Shown here in pieces: positions 42,624-49,913 of a DNA stretch of 64,000 bases. The notes beneath the pieces are model-generated. The model had not been told where the DNA came from. It was given only the letters and a program-made list of their open reading frames with translations, and searched no databases. Made by a program: the position numbers and the translations under genes. Each line of letters starts with the position of its first letter. Position 1 is the first letter of the stretch. The stretch lies in the NCBI GenBank assembly GCA_036386415.1, contig DASVVT010000071.1, forward strand, positions 20,283-84,282, written 5' to 3'. The DNA comes from DASVVT01 sp036386415. Its GTDB lineage: Bacteria; Acidobacteriota; Blastocatellia; Pyrinomonadales; Pyrinomonadaceae.

Positions 42624-43262
42624 TCACTTCTCACTCAACACTTTTTCGAGCGCCGCGCGAAGCAACGCCACTTTGACGCGCCCCATCTGCCTGAAAGCGA
42701 TCTGCCCGCGCGCGTCGAAGAGGAAGGTCGCAGGCAGCGCGCCGCCCCACGTCGGGTCGATCACAGCGACCAGGGCGTCAGGGTCAGACGGGTTCAGAAG
42801 GTAGGCAGGCATGCTTGCATGTTTCTCTTCGAGGAATTGCGGCACGGTCGTCTTGATGTCCATCACATCGTCGAGCGAGATGGTGATGAATTCGAGCCCG
42901 CGCCCTTGGTAATCGGCATTGATGCGAACCAGATCGGGAAATTCTTCGCGGCAAGGCTCACACCAGGTAGCCCAGAAATTGACGAGCAGCGGGCGCGGCT
43001 GCCTGGGGTCGCGCTTCAAAAGCTCCTTGATGGCCGCCGCGTCCAGTTCGCGAACGACAAGCGGCGCAGTAGTCGCCTTGGAGTCAGCTTTGTCCGCCTC
43101 CGGCGAGGATGTTGCGCGCACGCTTTGACCGTTAGCCCTGGTAGGGCTTTGTTCCTGGGCTCCGGCTTGGATGACCGTAGAGAGCGGGCGCGGCGCTGCA
43201 AAGATGATGATGAACAGAGCGACCGCGCCCAGCACGAACGAGAGCAGAGATTGAAGTCTCAT
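42624..43262 (-). CDS. TlpA/ResA-type thioredoxin-fold protein, exported or membrane-anchored
   Basis: 212 residues. An N-terminal hydrophobic segment (LLSFVLGAVALFIIIFAAP) acts as signal or anchor, with a Ser/Thr/Ala linker to about residue 75. The thioredoxin domain has the active site WCEPC (C101, C104) in LLVNFWATWCEPCREEFPDL, and the cis-proline region GALPATFLFDARGQI. Proteins of this type reduce or isomerise thiols in the periplasm, often in cytochrome c maturation. It lies five bases downstream of another exported thioredoxin-fold gene, so they form one unit. Confidence 0.9.
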   Translation of the reverse strand: MRLQSLLSFVLGAVALFIIIFAAPRPLSTVIQAGAQEQSPTRANGQSVRATSSPEADKADSKATTAPLVVRELDAAAIKELLKRDPRQPRPLLVNFWATWCEPCREEFPDLVRINADYQGRGLEFITISLDDVMDIKTTVPQFLEEKHASMPAYLLNPSDPDALVAVIDPTWGGALPATFLFDARGQIAFRQMGRVKVALLRAALEKVLSEK

Positions 43263-43267
43263 GTCAA

Positions 43268-43882
43268 TCAGGAAGCACGCTTGATCGAGCAGCCGAAAGC
43301 GGCGGCCTCTGTTTTCGCCACGGGCTTGCCCGCGAGCACTGCCTCAATCGCATCGCGCAGATCGTTCGCCGTGACCAACTCTGGCTTTTTATGGTTATCA
43401 ATGCGCCCGTGATAGACCAGCTTGTTGCTGGCATCAAGGAGGTAGACTTCGGGCGTGCGCTCTGCGCCGAGGCGGTCGGCGATCTTGTTACCTTTGTCCT
43501 TGAGGATCGTGAACGTCAGCTTGTTTTCAGCCGCATGAGCTTTAATGTCGTCCGACGATTCCGTCGCGTTTGAGTTGATGCCGACGACGTTGACGCCGCG
43601 TGCTTTGTAATCCTGCGCCAGCTTCTCCATGCGCTCGTTGTAGCCGTTAGAGACCGGACAGCGCGTCGCGATGAAGATCAGGACAGTCCCGTTCTTGCCT
43701 TTCAGAGAAGAGAGCGAATGCTCCGTGCCGCTGGCGTCCGATAGCTTGAAATCGGCAATCGTCGAGCCGATGGTGGGAAGCGCCGCATCGCCTCTGTCCA
43801 CCAGAATGGCCTGCGCGACGGCTGCGCTCGCGATGACCACAGAGAGCGCCAGGGTGAGCGCGAATGTGTAGTGCTTACTCAT
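43268..43882 (-). CDS. Exported redoxin (AhpC/TSA-like thioredoxin fold)
   Basis: 204 residues from ATG 43882, the first start giving a clean signal peptide (MSKHYTFALTLALSVVIASAAVAQ). The redoxin domain has ADFKLSDASGTEHSLSSLKGKNGTVLIFIATRCPVSNGYNERM, with a conserved C75, then GINSNATESSDDIKAHAAENKLTFTILKDKGNKIADRLGAERTPEVYLLD. A second cysteine is at the C-terminus (FGCSIKR), which may pair with C75. It may act as a peroxidase or thiol donor in the periplasm. It precedes the TlpA-like gene by five bases. Confidence 0.88.
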   Translation of the reverse strand: MSKHYTFALTLALSVVIASAAVAQAILVDRGDAALPTIGSTIADFKLSDASGTEHSLSSLKGKNGTVLIFIATRCPVSNGYNERMEKLAQDYKARGVNVVGINSNATESSDDIKAHAAENKLTFTILKDKGNKIADRLGAERTPEVYLLDASNKLVYHGRIDNHKKPELVTANDLRDAIEAVLAGKPVAKTEAAAFGCSIKRAS

Positions 43883-44020
43883 AGCTTTGTTTGAAACTCC
43901 TTCCGCAATATAGGGGTCGTCACGCAAGATTAACAGCACAGGCGAAAGTGTGACAAGCGATGGGTGACGAGTGGGACTTTTTAAGGGATGAGGGCGGAGG
44001 GATGAGGGATGAATAAATCG

Positions 44021-44166
44021 AGTAGACAGTAGACAGTAGTCAGGAGTCAGTAGAAAAACCGCAGTGTCTGTTATGTTCCTTTCTATGATTTAGACGAGCA
44101 GCATCAATCTCCGCGCCGGATTTTCTTTTCTACTGGCTCCTAACTACTGTCTACTGTCTACTTCCT
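44021..44166. repeat. Palindromic element B4 (7-nt word AGTAGAC)
   Basis: Left arm AGTAGACAGTAGACAGTAGT and onward; right arm CTAACTACTGTCTACTGTCT and onward. The core has AAAACCGCAGTGT, TATGATTTAGA, CATCAA and TTTTCTTTTCTAC, matching B3, B5 and B7. Its right end supplies the TAG stop of the SRA-like gene. Confidence 0.9.
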
Positions 44167-44604
44167 TTTCAGCGTGAAGAGCCACAGCATCCGATTCTCT
44201 TTCTCGTCGAAGATGTGGCGTCCAGCCTGGACGCGCCAGAATCCCATGTGCTGCCAGCGCCCGACCGCGAGCTTGTTGAAGAGAGGCACGGCGTGGCCGC
44301 TCTCTATGGCGGCGAAGAGGGCGCGGTTGCCCGGGCTCAAGTGTTGGTCGCCGCGACGGCCTTCGCCCGTGTAATAGATCGTATCGGGGGATTCGGCCTG
44401 GCGATCCGGGTAGCACGGATTGATCCGTCCGAAATCCGTCAGCAAAGAGATGAGACGACCGCCGCGCTGGTAGACGCCGTTCTGTATGCGATGCGTGCGG
44501 TTGACCTCTGCCCAGGAGAGAATTTCATCTCGTTCGGGCTCAGTCTTCAACAGATCATCTTCAAGCGTGACGGCTCGGTCTCTCTCTTGTCTCTTGCGTG
44601 GCAT
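44158..44604 (-). CDS. Stand-alone SRA/YDG-like domain protein (tentative)
   Basis: 148 residues from ATG 44604; an upstream TTG at 44625 lies in repeat H1. The core matches the pattern of SRA/YDG-type modified-base-binding domains of bacterial restriction enzymes: HRIQNGVYQRGGRLISLLTDFG, then YYTGEGRRGDQHLSPGNRALFAAIESG, VPLFNK and FWRVQAGRHIFDEKENRMLWLF. No nuclease motif accompanies it. It could read a modified base or act as a truncated piece of a restriction system, but no methylase or nuclease is near. Its TAG stop comes from repeat B4. The family assignment is an inference from pattern. Confidence 0.5.
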   Translation of the reverse strand: MPRKRQERDRAVTLEDDLLKTEPERDEILSWAEVNRTHRIQNGVYQRGGRLISLLTDFGRINPCYPDRQAESPDTIYYTGEGRRGDQHLSPGNRALFAAIESGHAVPLFNKLAVGRWQHMGFWRVQAGRHIFDEKENRMLWLFTLKRK

Positions 44605-44610
44605 CCCTGA

Positions 44611-44665
44611 CTCGTGAATCGTCAATCGAGAACGAAAACCGGCTCGTCGATTGACGATTCACGAT
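44611..44665. repeat. Palindromic element H1 (7-nt word GTCAATC/GTGAATC)
   Basis: Arms CTCGTGAATCGTCAATCGAG and CGATTGACGATTCACGA around GAACGAAAACCGGCTCGT. The core, read on the other strand, matches H2 at 58071. It lies between two minus-strand genes. Confidence 0.85.
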
Positions 44666-44680
44666 GGCCGTTCTTCTCGT

Positions 44681-45337
44681 TCACGGTTTCTTCTTGAAGC
44701 TGTAATCCATGAGCACGGAGGTGGATTTGACCGCGCCGGTGTCGGTCATAGATTTGACGAGTCCGACCCAGTTTGCGTACCAATAGGTCTTTGTCACGGC
44801 AGTCCCGCCCTGATTAACTTTACTCTCGACCTTCATCGCCTGAAACTTGCCTGCCGGAACCTCGACCGCTTCGGAGCCGATGACCTGATTGGATTCGTCT
44901 ATATCGACGCCCATCATACCCTTGCCTTTCCAAGACCAGGTTGCGCCAGTGGTCAGCGGATTCTTCAGGTATTGCCTGACGGGCTCGAAGGCGACTTTCA
45001 TCGACTCGTTCGACGTGTAGAATTCCCGGTGCCAGAGAACCCAGCCCGATGGCTTGGAGTACCATTCATGGATCGGGATCGTAGACTTGATCTCGACCTT
45101 ATGAAACACAACGCCGTCCGCCTGTTTCTCATCCGCCAACACCGTCATGGTGAACTCCGACTGCTTACCGTCGGCGGTGGTTGACTGGTACTTCCACCAG
45201 TCTCCGACGCGCAGCGGAAAATAGTCCGGCGGCGGCTCCTTCTGCTTCTGTCCCGCGCCGGGCTTCTGGCCGAAGGCCCCTGCAAGCGCCAGTAAGATTA
45301 AGACCGCGACTGCAATGATGCGAACCCTGCTCATCAT
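44681..45337 (-). CDS. Exported protein of unknown function
   Basis: 218 residues. Signal peptide MMSRVRIIAVAVLILLALAGAFGQ. The mature region starts PPPDYFPLRVGDWWKYQSTTADGKQSEF and alternates beta strands to the end (VIGSEAVEVPAGKFQAMKVESK, KTYWYANWVGLVKSMTDTGAVKSTSVLMDYSF). The YFPLRVGDWWKY start is common in small secreted beta-rich proteins of unknown function; I cannot name a domain. No catalytic motif is seen. Confidence 0.75.
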   Translation of the reverse strand: MMSRVRIIAVAVLILLALAGAFGQKPGAGQKQKEPPPDYFPLRVGDWWKYQSTTADGKQSEFTMTVLADEKQADGVVFHKVEIKSTIPIHEWYSKPSGWVLWHREFYTSNESMKVAFEPVRQYLKNPLTTGATWSWKGKGMMGVDIDESNQVIGSEAVEVPAGKFQAMKVESKVNQGGTAVTKTYWYANWVGLVKSMTDTGAVKSTSVLMDYSFKKKP

Positions 45338-45608
45338 CTTCCTCCTCTTAGAGAGCTTGAGCTAAAAACATCCTGGCCCATGAATTCACGCATGGCCGGA
45401 CGAATAAAGTTGCGAGGCATCACGGAAAAGCACGACTTTTCTATCTCGAATCGGCCCGCCAAGTCAACGTAAGAATAAAGAGAGGAAACTGGCCGCACCC
45501 ACGGTTTTATGCCAAGTCGCCGGAGAGTTGCAATGGCCTGCCCGAGGACGACGACCGGGCTCAATGACAAACGGATGGAGATAGCTGGCGAAGGGAATCA
45601 GCGCTCAA

Positions 45609-46016
45609 TCAATGGCTCAAATCTTCCGAGGCGGCGCGACCCTTTTGATGAAAAAGCAGTCGGCGCACAGTTGCGACCAACTGATCTATTTCTGCGGGCT
45701 TCATAATATAGGCTCGTGCGCCTGCTCGCATTCCGGCCTCCCGATTCCATTCGTAAGCGGCTGCCGAGAAGAACATAATCGGCGTCTGCGGCCAGAGCCG
45801 GTGCAGATGTTGGCATAAGTCGAGTCCTGTGCCGTCAGAGTATCTATCACCGAGCAGGTAGAGGTCGAAGGGTTCCTGCTCCGCCAGCTCCATGCACTCG
45901 GCTACAGTTTTCGCAGACTGCACTTCGTAGCCTTGCTGCTCCAGGAGCAGATTAATCATCGAGCAGGTGTCATCATGCGATTCGGCACAGAGAATACGCC
46001 GCCTGGGGGATAACAT
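45609..46016 (-). CDS. Stand-alone receiver-domain protein with unusual phosphoacceptor site
   Basis: 135 residues from ATG 46016, which has AGGAG six bases upstream; ATG 46022 is too close to that site. A CheY-like fold is clear (RRRILCAESHDDTCSMINLLLEQQGYEVQSAKTVAE, PIMFFSAAAYEWNREAGMRAGARAYIMKPAEIDQLVATV). The expected DLxLLD site reads DLYLLGDRYSDGTGLDLC: the phosphoacceptor position is glycine (G56), with aspartate one residue later (D57). The switch lysine (MKP) is present. It may be non-phosphorylated or use the shifted aspartate. There is no output domain. The upstream neighbour is the PilZ gene. Confidence 0.82.
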   Translation of the reverse strand: MLSPRRRILCAESHDDTCSMINLLLEQQGYEVQSAKTVAECMELAEQEPFDLYLLGDRYSDGTGLDLCQHLHRLWPQTPIMFFSAAAYEWNREAGMRAGARAYIMKPAEIDQLVATVRRLLFHQKGRAASEDLSH

Positions 46017-46124
46017 GGGCATCTCCTGAAGACCGCCTGAAATTAGGGAGCGACTGGTGCGGGGGCTTGAGTCGCTCGAAGGAGCAATCGCTCGAACAAA
46101 GCTTGACCTGCCCGATTCCTGGTA

Positions 46125-46439
46125 TCAACCTCCGCGAGCGTAATCGATCAGATACTTGAGCATCTTCTGTGATTCCCCCGGCAGCTCTATGAAGCTCACG
46201 CCGAAACCCTGATTGCGACGATGATAGACCACTTCACCACGCAGCTCCAGCCAGCGTCCGGACGGAAGCTGCAACTCAAAGACGAGGAACTGCCCGACCG
46301 TCACATGCGCCACAGACTCGATATAACACCCGCCCGGGCAGATGTCGCGCGTCTGGGCGGAATTAGTACCGAAGATGCGCGTTTCGAGCGGCAAGGGCAG
46401 TCGCTCATACGCTCTTGGAGGGTCATATACCATCATCAT
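46125..46439 (-). CDS. PilZ-like domain protein
   Basis: 104 residues. It fits a single PilZ domain (RAYERLPLPLETRIFG, then DICPGGCYIESVAHVTVGQFLVFELQLPSGRWLELRGEVVYHR, and GFGVSFIELPGESQKMLKYLI). The usual c-di-GMP signature RxxxR...D/NxSxxG appears here as YERLP and DICPGGC, so the first arginine of RxxxR is not clear and the serine is cysteine; binding of c-di-GMP is uncertain. The receiver gene lies just downstream on the same strand. It may be a c-di-GMP effector, given the diguanylate cyclase at 59595, or a degenerate member. Confidence 0.8.
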   Translation of the reverse strand: MMMVYDPPRAYERLPLPLETRIFGTNSAQTRDICPGGCYIESVAHVTVGQFLVFELQLPSGRWLELRGEVVYHRRNQGFGVSFIELPGESQKMLKYLIDYARGG

Positions 46440-46691
46440 GGCTGATTGCTAACAGCAGTTGACACCAGAGACGCGAGACTAGGACAGCGGGCGCGCGGAA
46501 AAGCTCTTTATCCAGCGCAGGCGAGAGCGCCCCGCGCGAGCATTTCCGGTGACGAGAAAATATGCGAAATCCGGCGGCGAGTCAATGATTATTGGATGCG
46601 ATAGAGGAAGCCTCTCAAAGCGGAAATGGCGCACCGTCAGAAACGGTGGCAGCGAAACCGACCTCCACTTGAGAGACTTAAAGGATGGAAT

Positions 46692-47390
46692 TTAGACAAT
46701 CGCGGCGAGCGTGGCGGCGAGCGAGCGGAAGATGTCGCGCCCGTCTGACGAGCCAAGCAGGTCTTCGCAGGCGCGCTCCGGGTGCGGCATGAGCCCGAGC
46801 ACGTTGCGCTCGCGGTTACAGATGCCCGCGATGTTGTCGCGCGACCCGTTCGGGTTGGCCGCAGCGGTCGCCCGTCCGCGCTCGTCGCAGTAGCGAAAGA
46901 TGATGCGGTCTTCGCTCTCCAGCTCGTCAAGGGTCGCGTCATCACAGACGTAGTTGCCTTCGGCGTGGGCGATGGGGATGCGAAGCACGCGCCCTCCCTC
47001 CAGTTGATTGGTGAAAGGCGTCTCGGTGGTCTCAACGCGCACCTGAACGTGCTCGCAGATGAAATGCAGGTCGCGGTTGCGTATCAGCGCGCCGGGCAGA
47101 AGCCCCGTTTCGCAGAGGATTTGAAAGCCGTTGCAGATGCCGAGCACAAGGCCGCCACGCGCGGCAAACTCTTTGACCGCATTCATCACGGGCGAAAAGC
47201 GTGCGAGCGCGCCCGCGCGCAGGTAGTCGCCGTAGGAGAAGCCGCCGGGCAGGATCACGGCATCGTAATCGGTGAGGTTCGTGTCACGATGCCAGATGAA
47301 ATCGACGGGCTGGCCGACGTGTTTCGAGATCACGTGATAGGCATCATGATCGCAGTTTGAGCCGGGAAAAACTATGACACCGAATTTCAT
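46692..47390 (-). CDS. purQ: Phosphoribosylformylglycinamidine synthase subunit PurQ
   Basis: 232 residues. PurQ is the glutaminase that feeds ammonia to PurL. It is a class I glutamine amidotransferase: the nucleophile C86 lies in GGLVLGICNGFQILCETGLLPGAL, and the His-Glu pair in LGLMPHPERA near the C-terminus. The N-terminus KFGVIVFPGSNCDHDAYHV is typical. It overlaps purS by four bases (ATGA), so the two subunits are co-translated. purL lies 4 kb away. Confidence 0.97.
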   Translation of the reverse strand: MKFGVIVFPGSNCDHDAYHVISKHVGQPVDFIWHRDTNLTDYDAVILPGGFSYGDYLRAGALARFSPVMNAVKEFAARGGLVLGICNGFQILCETGLLPGALIRNRDLHFICEHVQVRVETTETPFTNQLEGGRVLRIPIAHAEGNYVCDDATLDELESEDRIIFRYCDERGRATAAANPNGSRDNIAGICNRERNVLGLMPHPERACEDLLGSSDGRDIFRSLAATLAAIV

Positions 47391-47635
47391 GCTTCCACAA
47401 TCTCCACTCTGTAATCTTCAATCACAGGATTACTGAGCACCTCGCGCGCCATCCGTGTGGCGGCGTCTCGCGCTCGCTCGCCGTCGAGCGACGGATCAAG
47501 CGCAATCTCGAAATACTTTCCCTGGCGCACATCCGCGATGCCATTGAATCCGAGCAGCTCGACGGAATGCTGTATGGCCTTGCCCTGCGGATCGAGCACG
47601 CCCGGCTTGAGTGTGACGTAAACTTTAGCTCTCAT
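47387..47635 (-). CDS. purS: Phosphoribosylformylglycinamidine synthase subunit PurS
   Basis: 82 residues from ATG 47635, preceded by GGAGGAAC; a longer in-frame reading to 47746 only translates repeat B5. PurS is the small bridging subunit of the PurSQL complex. The family pattern is MRAKVYVTLKPGVLDPQGKAIQHSVELLGFNGIADVRQGKYFEIAL and the tail VIEDYRVEIVEA. It overlaps purQ by four bases. Confidence 0.96.
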   Translation of the reverse strand: MRAKVYVTLKPGVLDPQGKAIQHSVELLGFNGIADVRQGKYFEIALDPSLDGERARDAATRMAREVLSNPVIEDYRVEIVEA

Positions 47636-48026
47636 GTTCCTCCGAAAGAGTAGACAGTAAACAGTAGTCAGTAGCCAGTAGACAGTAGAAAGGAGAAGCG
47701 ATTGCTGCGTTTGATACCAATCATTCCTGGTCATACTAGACAACAAAGCATGACGCTGCGGTTTTTTATCTACTGACTACTGACTACTGACTACTGTCTA
47801 CTCTTGAAATATTACTGCAAAACGTTGCGCGATGTGTAGTCGTTGCCTTAAGATTCGCGGCAACCGCCGTTATGGGGCGCACCTCCGAGCGGGGATGCGC
47901 CGAACGCGATCCGAAGTCAAGCGTTTCATGCTTCACATTTGGAAGCAGCTCTTTGGTAAGATCAGGAGCCGCGCGTTCAACCCGGATTTGACGCGGAATA
48001 TCTTCAGTTCAATAGGAGAGATTATC
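47636..48026. other. Divergent intergenic region with repeat B5
   Basis: A 391-base gap between purS and the DUF4870 gene. B5 fills 47649-47804. The rest (47805-48026) holds TAGGAGAGATTATC just before ATG 48027 and is otherwise unassigned. A longer frame from 47832 lacks a ribosome-binding site. Confidence 0.5.
47649..47804. repeat. Palindromic element B5 (7-nt word AGTAGTC)
   Basis: Left arm AGTAGACAGTAAACAGTAGT and onward; right arm CTACTGACTACTGACTACTG and onward. Read on the minus strand, the core (AAAAAACCGCAGCGT, ATGA, ATCAA) matches B4. Confidence 0.9.
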
Positions 48027-48470
48027 ATGCAGAACCCGCCGCCCGGATCGGATTACGGCGCAGCAGCAGGAGCACACAGCAAATCGGCCATTGGCCTTGA
48101 CGGCAACGTCGCCTCTGCTCTTGGCTATCCCATCGGTATCATCGCCATTATCAATTTAATCATGGAGAAGGAGAACAAGTTCGTTCGCTTTCACGCGATG
48201 CAGGCGATAATGTTCTTCGTGCTCTGGATCGTCCTGCTCATCGTGCTGTCGGTCGTCAGCATCGTTCTTGCAATCATCGGAGGTGTGATGGCGCAGGTTG
48301 TAGGGTCGGCTGCGGGAATCATCGTATGGCTGCTCTCGATGCTCATCTGGGTAGTCGTCCCACTGCTCATGTTGGCGGGGTTGATCTTTGCCGGTGTCAA
48401 GGCCTACCAGGGACAGTTGTACAGGCTGCCCTTAATCGGCAATATGGCCGATAAGATGGTCAACAAATAA
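48027..48470 (+). CDS. DUF4870 family membrane protein
   Basis: 147 residues from ATG 48027 (GGAGAG upstream). DUF4870 is a short membrane domain: VASALGYPIGIIAIINLIMEKENKFVRFHAMQAIMFFVLW, then two further hydrophobic segments (LIVLSVVSIVLAIIGGV and IIVWLLSMLIWVVVPLLMLAGLIFAGV) and the tail KAYQGQLYRLPLIGNMADKMV. Members look like Tic20-type small membrane proteins of unknown function. It runs convergent to purB, with element G between the stops. Confidence 0.9.
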   Translation: MQNPPPGSDYGAAAGAHSKSAIGLDGNVASALGYPIGIIAIINLIMEKENKFVRFHAMQAIMFFVLWIVLLIVLSVVSIVLAIIGGVMAQVVGSAAGIIVWLLSMLIWVVVPLLMLAGLIFAGVKAYQGQLYRLPLIGNMADKMVNK

Positions 48471-48480
48471 GAGCAGTAAC

Positions 48481-48540
48481 AAGTGGCGAGGGACGAGTGA
48501 CAAGCAAGGGCAAGTATTTGACTTGTCACTTGTCACTGTC
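48481..48540. repeat. Palindromic element G (7-nt word AAGTGAC)
   Basis: Arms AAGTGGCGAGGGACGAGTGA with CAAG, and TGACTTGTCACTTGTCACTG. The word GTGACAA is read in the purB direction and provides its stop TGA (FKDSDK then stop). Confidence 0.8.
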
Positions 48541-49830
48541 TTTAAAGACTCGCGCGAAGATCGCATCGACGTTTCTGAGGTAAGTATCGAGCGAGAAGAC
48601 GCGCTCAATCTCAGCGGGCTGAAGATGGGCGCGTATCTGTTCGTCCGCCGCCACGTACTCCTGAAAGTCGCCCCCCTCGTCCCAGACCTTCATCGCGCTG
48701 CGCTGCACCCACTCGTAGGCGGCTTCACGCGACGCGCCCGCGCGCGTGAGCGCGAGCAGGAGCTGGCCGCTGAAGACCAGCCCGCGCGTCGCACGCAGGT
48801 TCTCCATCATCCTCTCCGGGTAGACGACGAGGCCGTCAATCAGGGAAGTCATCTTCTGTAGCATGTAATCGAGCGCGATGGACGAATCGGGCAGCACCAC
48901 TCGCTCGGCGGAAGAGTGCGAGATGTCGCGCTCGTGCCAGAGGGCTACGTTCTCCAGTCCGACGATACTGTTGGCGCGAACCACCCGCGCCATCCCGCAG
49001 ATGCGCTCCGAGAGAATCGGGTTGCGCTTATGGGGCATGGCGCTTGATCCCTTCTGCCCGCGCTTGAAGCGCTCCTGCGCCTCGCGCACCTCCGTCCGCT
49101 GCCAGTGCCGTATCTGGAGAGCGAACTTGTCCAGCGACGAAGCTATGATCGCCAGCACAGACAGGTACTCCGCATAGCGGTCGCGCTGGATGATCTGTGT
49201 CGAGACGGGCGCAGGCTCCAACCCCAGACGCGCGCAGACACGCTCTTCGACCACGGGGTCAAGGTGCGCGAACGCGCCGACAGCGCCGCTGATCTTGCCG
49301 ACCGCCACCGAGCGCCGCGCCCGCACGAGACGCTCACGATTGCGCCGCATCTCGTCGTACCAGAGCGCGAAGGTCAGACCAAACGATGTCGGCTCGGCGT
49401 GAACGCCGTGCGTGCGCCCTGCCTGCGGCGTCCCCTTAAACTCGAACGCGCGCCGCTTCAAGACTTCCCTCAGCGCGTCTATCTTTGGCAGCAGAAGATC
49501 GCAGGCATCGCGCAACAGGAGCGCGTTCGCCGTGTCCACCACATCCGAAGACGTGAGGCCGTAATGGACGAAGCGCGCAGCCTCGCCGATTGCTTCGGCC
49601 AAAGCGGTGGTGAAGGCGATCACGTCATGGTCTGTCGTCTTCTCTATCTCGTTGATACGCTCGACCGTGAAGCTCGCACGCCGCTTGATCTCTTCGACCG
49701 CCTCACGCGGGATCGTGCCCATCTCCGCGTGAACTTCACAGACGGCCACCTCCACCTCCAGCCACTTCTGAAACTTGTTCTGCTCCGTCCAGAGCGCGCC
49801 CATCTCGGGCAAGGTGTAACGATCTATCAT
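48526..49830 (-). CDS. purB: Adenylosuccinate lyase PurB
   Basis: 434 residues from ATG 49830 (MIDRYTLPEMGALW). PurB catalyses two beta-eliminations of fumarate in purine synthesis. The motifs are DVIAFTTALAEAIGEAARFVHYGLTSSDVVDTANALLLRDA, AGRTHGVHAEPTSFGLTFALW, KISGAVGAFAHLDP and the signature GSSAMPHKRNPILSERICGMARV. Upstream of the start there is only repeat E1, with no good ribosome-binding site. Its last codons and stop fall in element G. Confidence 0.96.
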   Translation of the reverse strand: MIDRYTLPEMGALWTEQNKFQKWLEVEVAVCEVHAEMGTIPREAVEEIKRRASFTVERINEIEKTTDHDVIAFTTALAEAIGEAARFVHYGLTSSDVVDTANALLLRDACDLLLPKIDALREVLKRRAFEFKGTPQAGRTHGVHAEPTSFGLTFALWYDEMRRNRERLVRARRSVAVGKISGAVGAFAHLDPVVEERVCARLGLEPAPVSTQIIQRDRYAEYLSVLAIIASSLDKFALQIRHWQRTEVREAQERFKRGQKGSSAMPHKRNPILSERICGMARVVRANSIVGLENVALWHERDISHSSAERVVLPDSSIALDYMLQKMTSLIDGLVVYPERMMENLRATRGLVFSGQLLLALTRAGASREAAYEWVQRSAMKVWDEGGDFQEYVAADEQIRAHLQPAEIERVFSLDTYLRNVDAIFARVFKDSDK

Positions 49831-49840
49831 AATTTCAAGT

Positions 49841-49913
49841 GATGAGTACTGAGTGCTGAGTACTGAGCGACAAGGCAAAAGCTTTTATCTCAGCACTCAG
49901 TACTCTATTTCAA
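49841..49913. repeat. Palindromic element E1 (7-nt word AGTACTG/AGTGCTG)
   Basis: Arms GATGAGTACTGAGTGCTGAG with TACTGAG, and CTCAGCACTCAGTACTC. The core GCGACAAGGCAAAAGCTTTT is the inverted counterpart of E2 at 51247. It lies between the lipoprotein gene stop and the purB start. Confidence 0.9.

Noticed and set aside
45334..45570. 78-codon frame overlapping the start of the 44681 gene by four bases
   Set aside because: The four-base overlap looked like coupling, but the product lacks a domain, no ribosome-binding site is seen and the codon use is unlike its neighbours.
47636..47746. Extended N-terminus for PurS
   Set aside because: It is translated repeat B5; GGAGGAAC marks the start at 47635.
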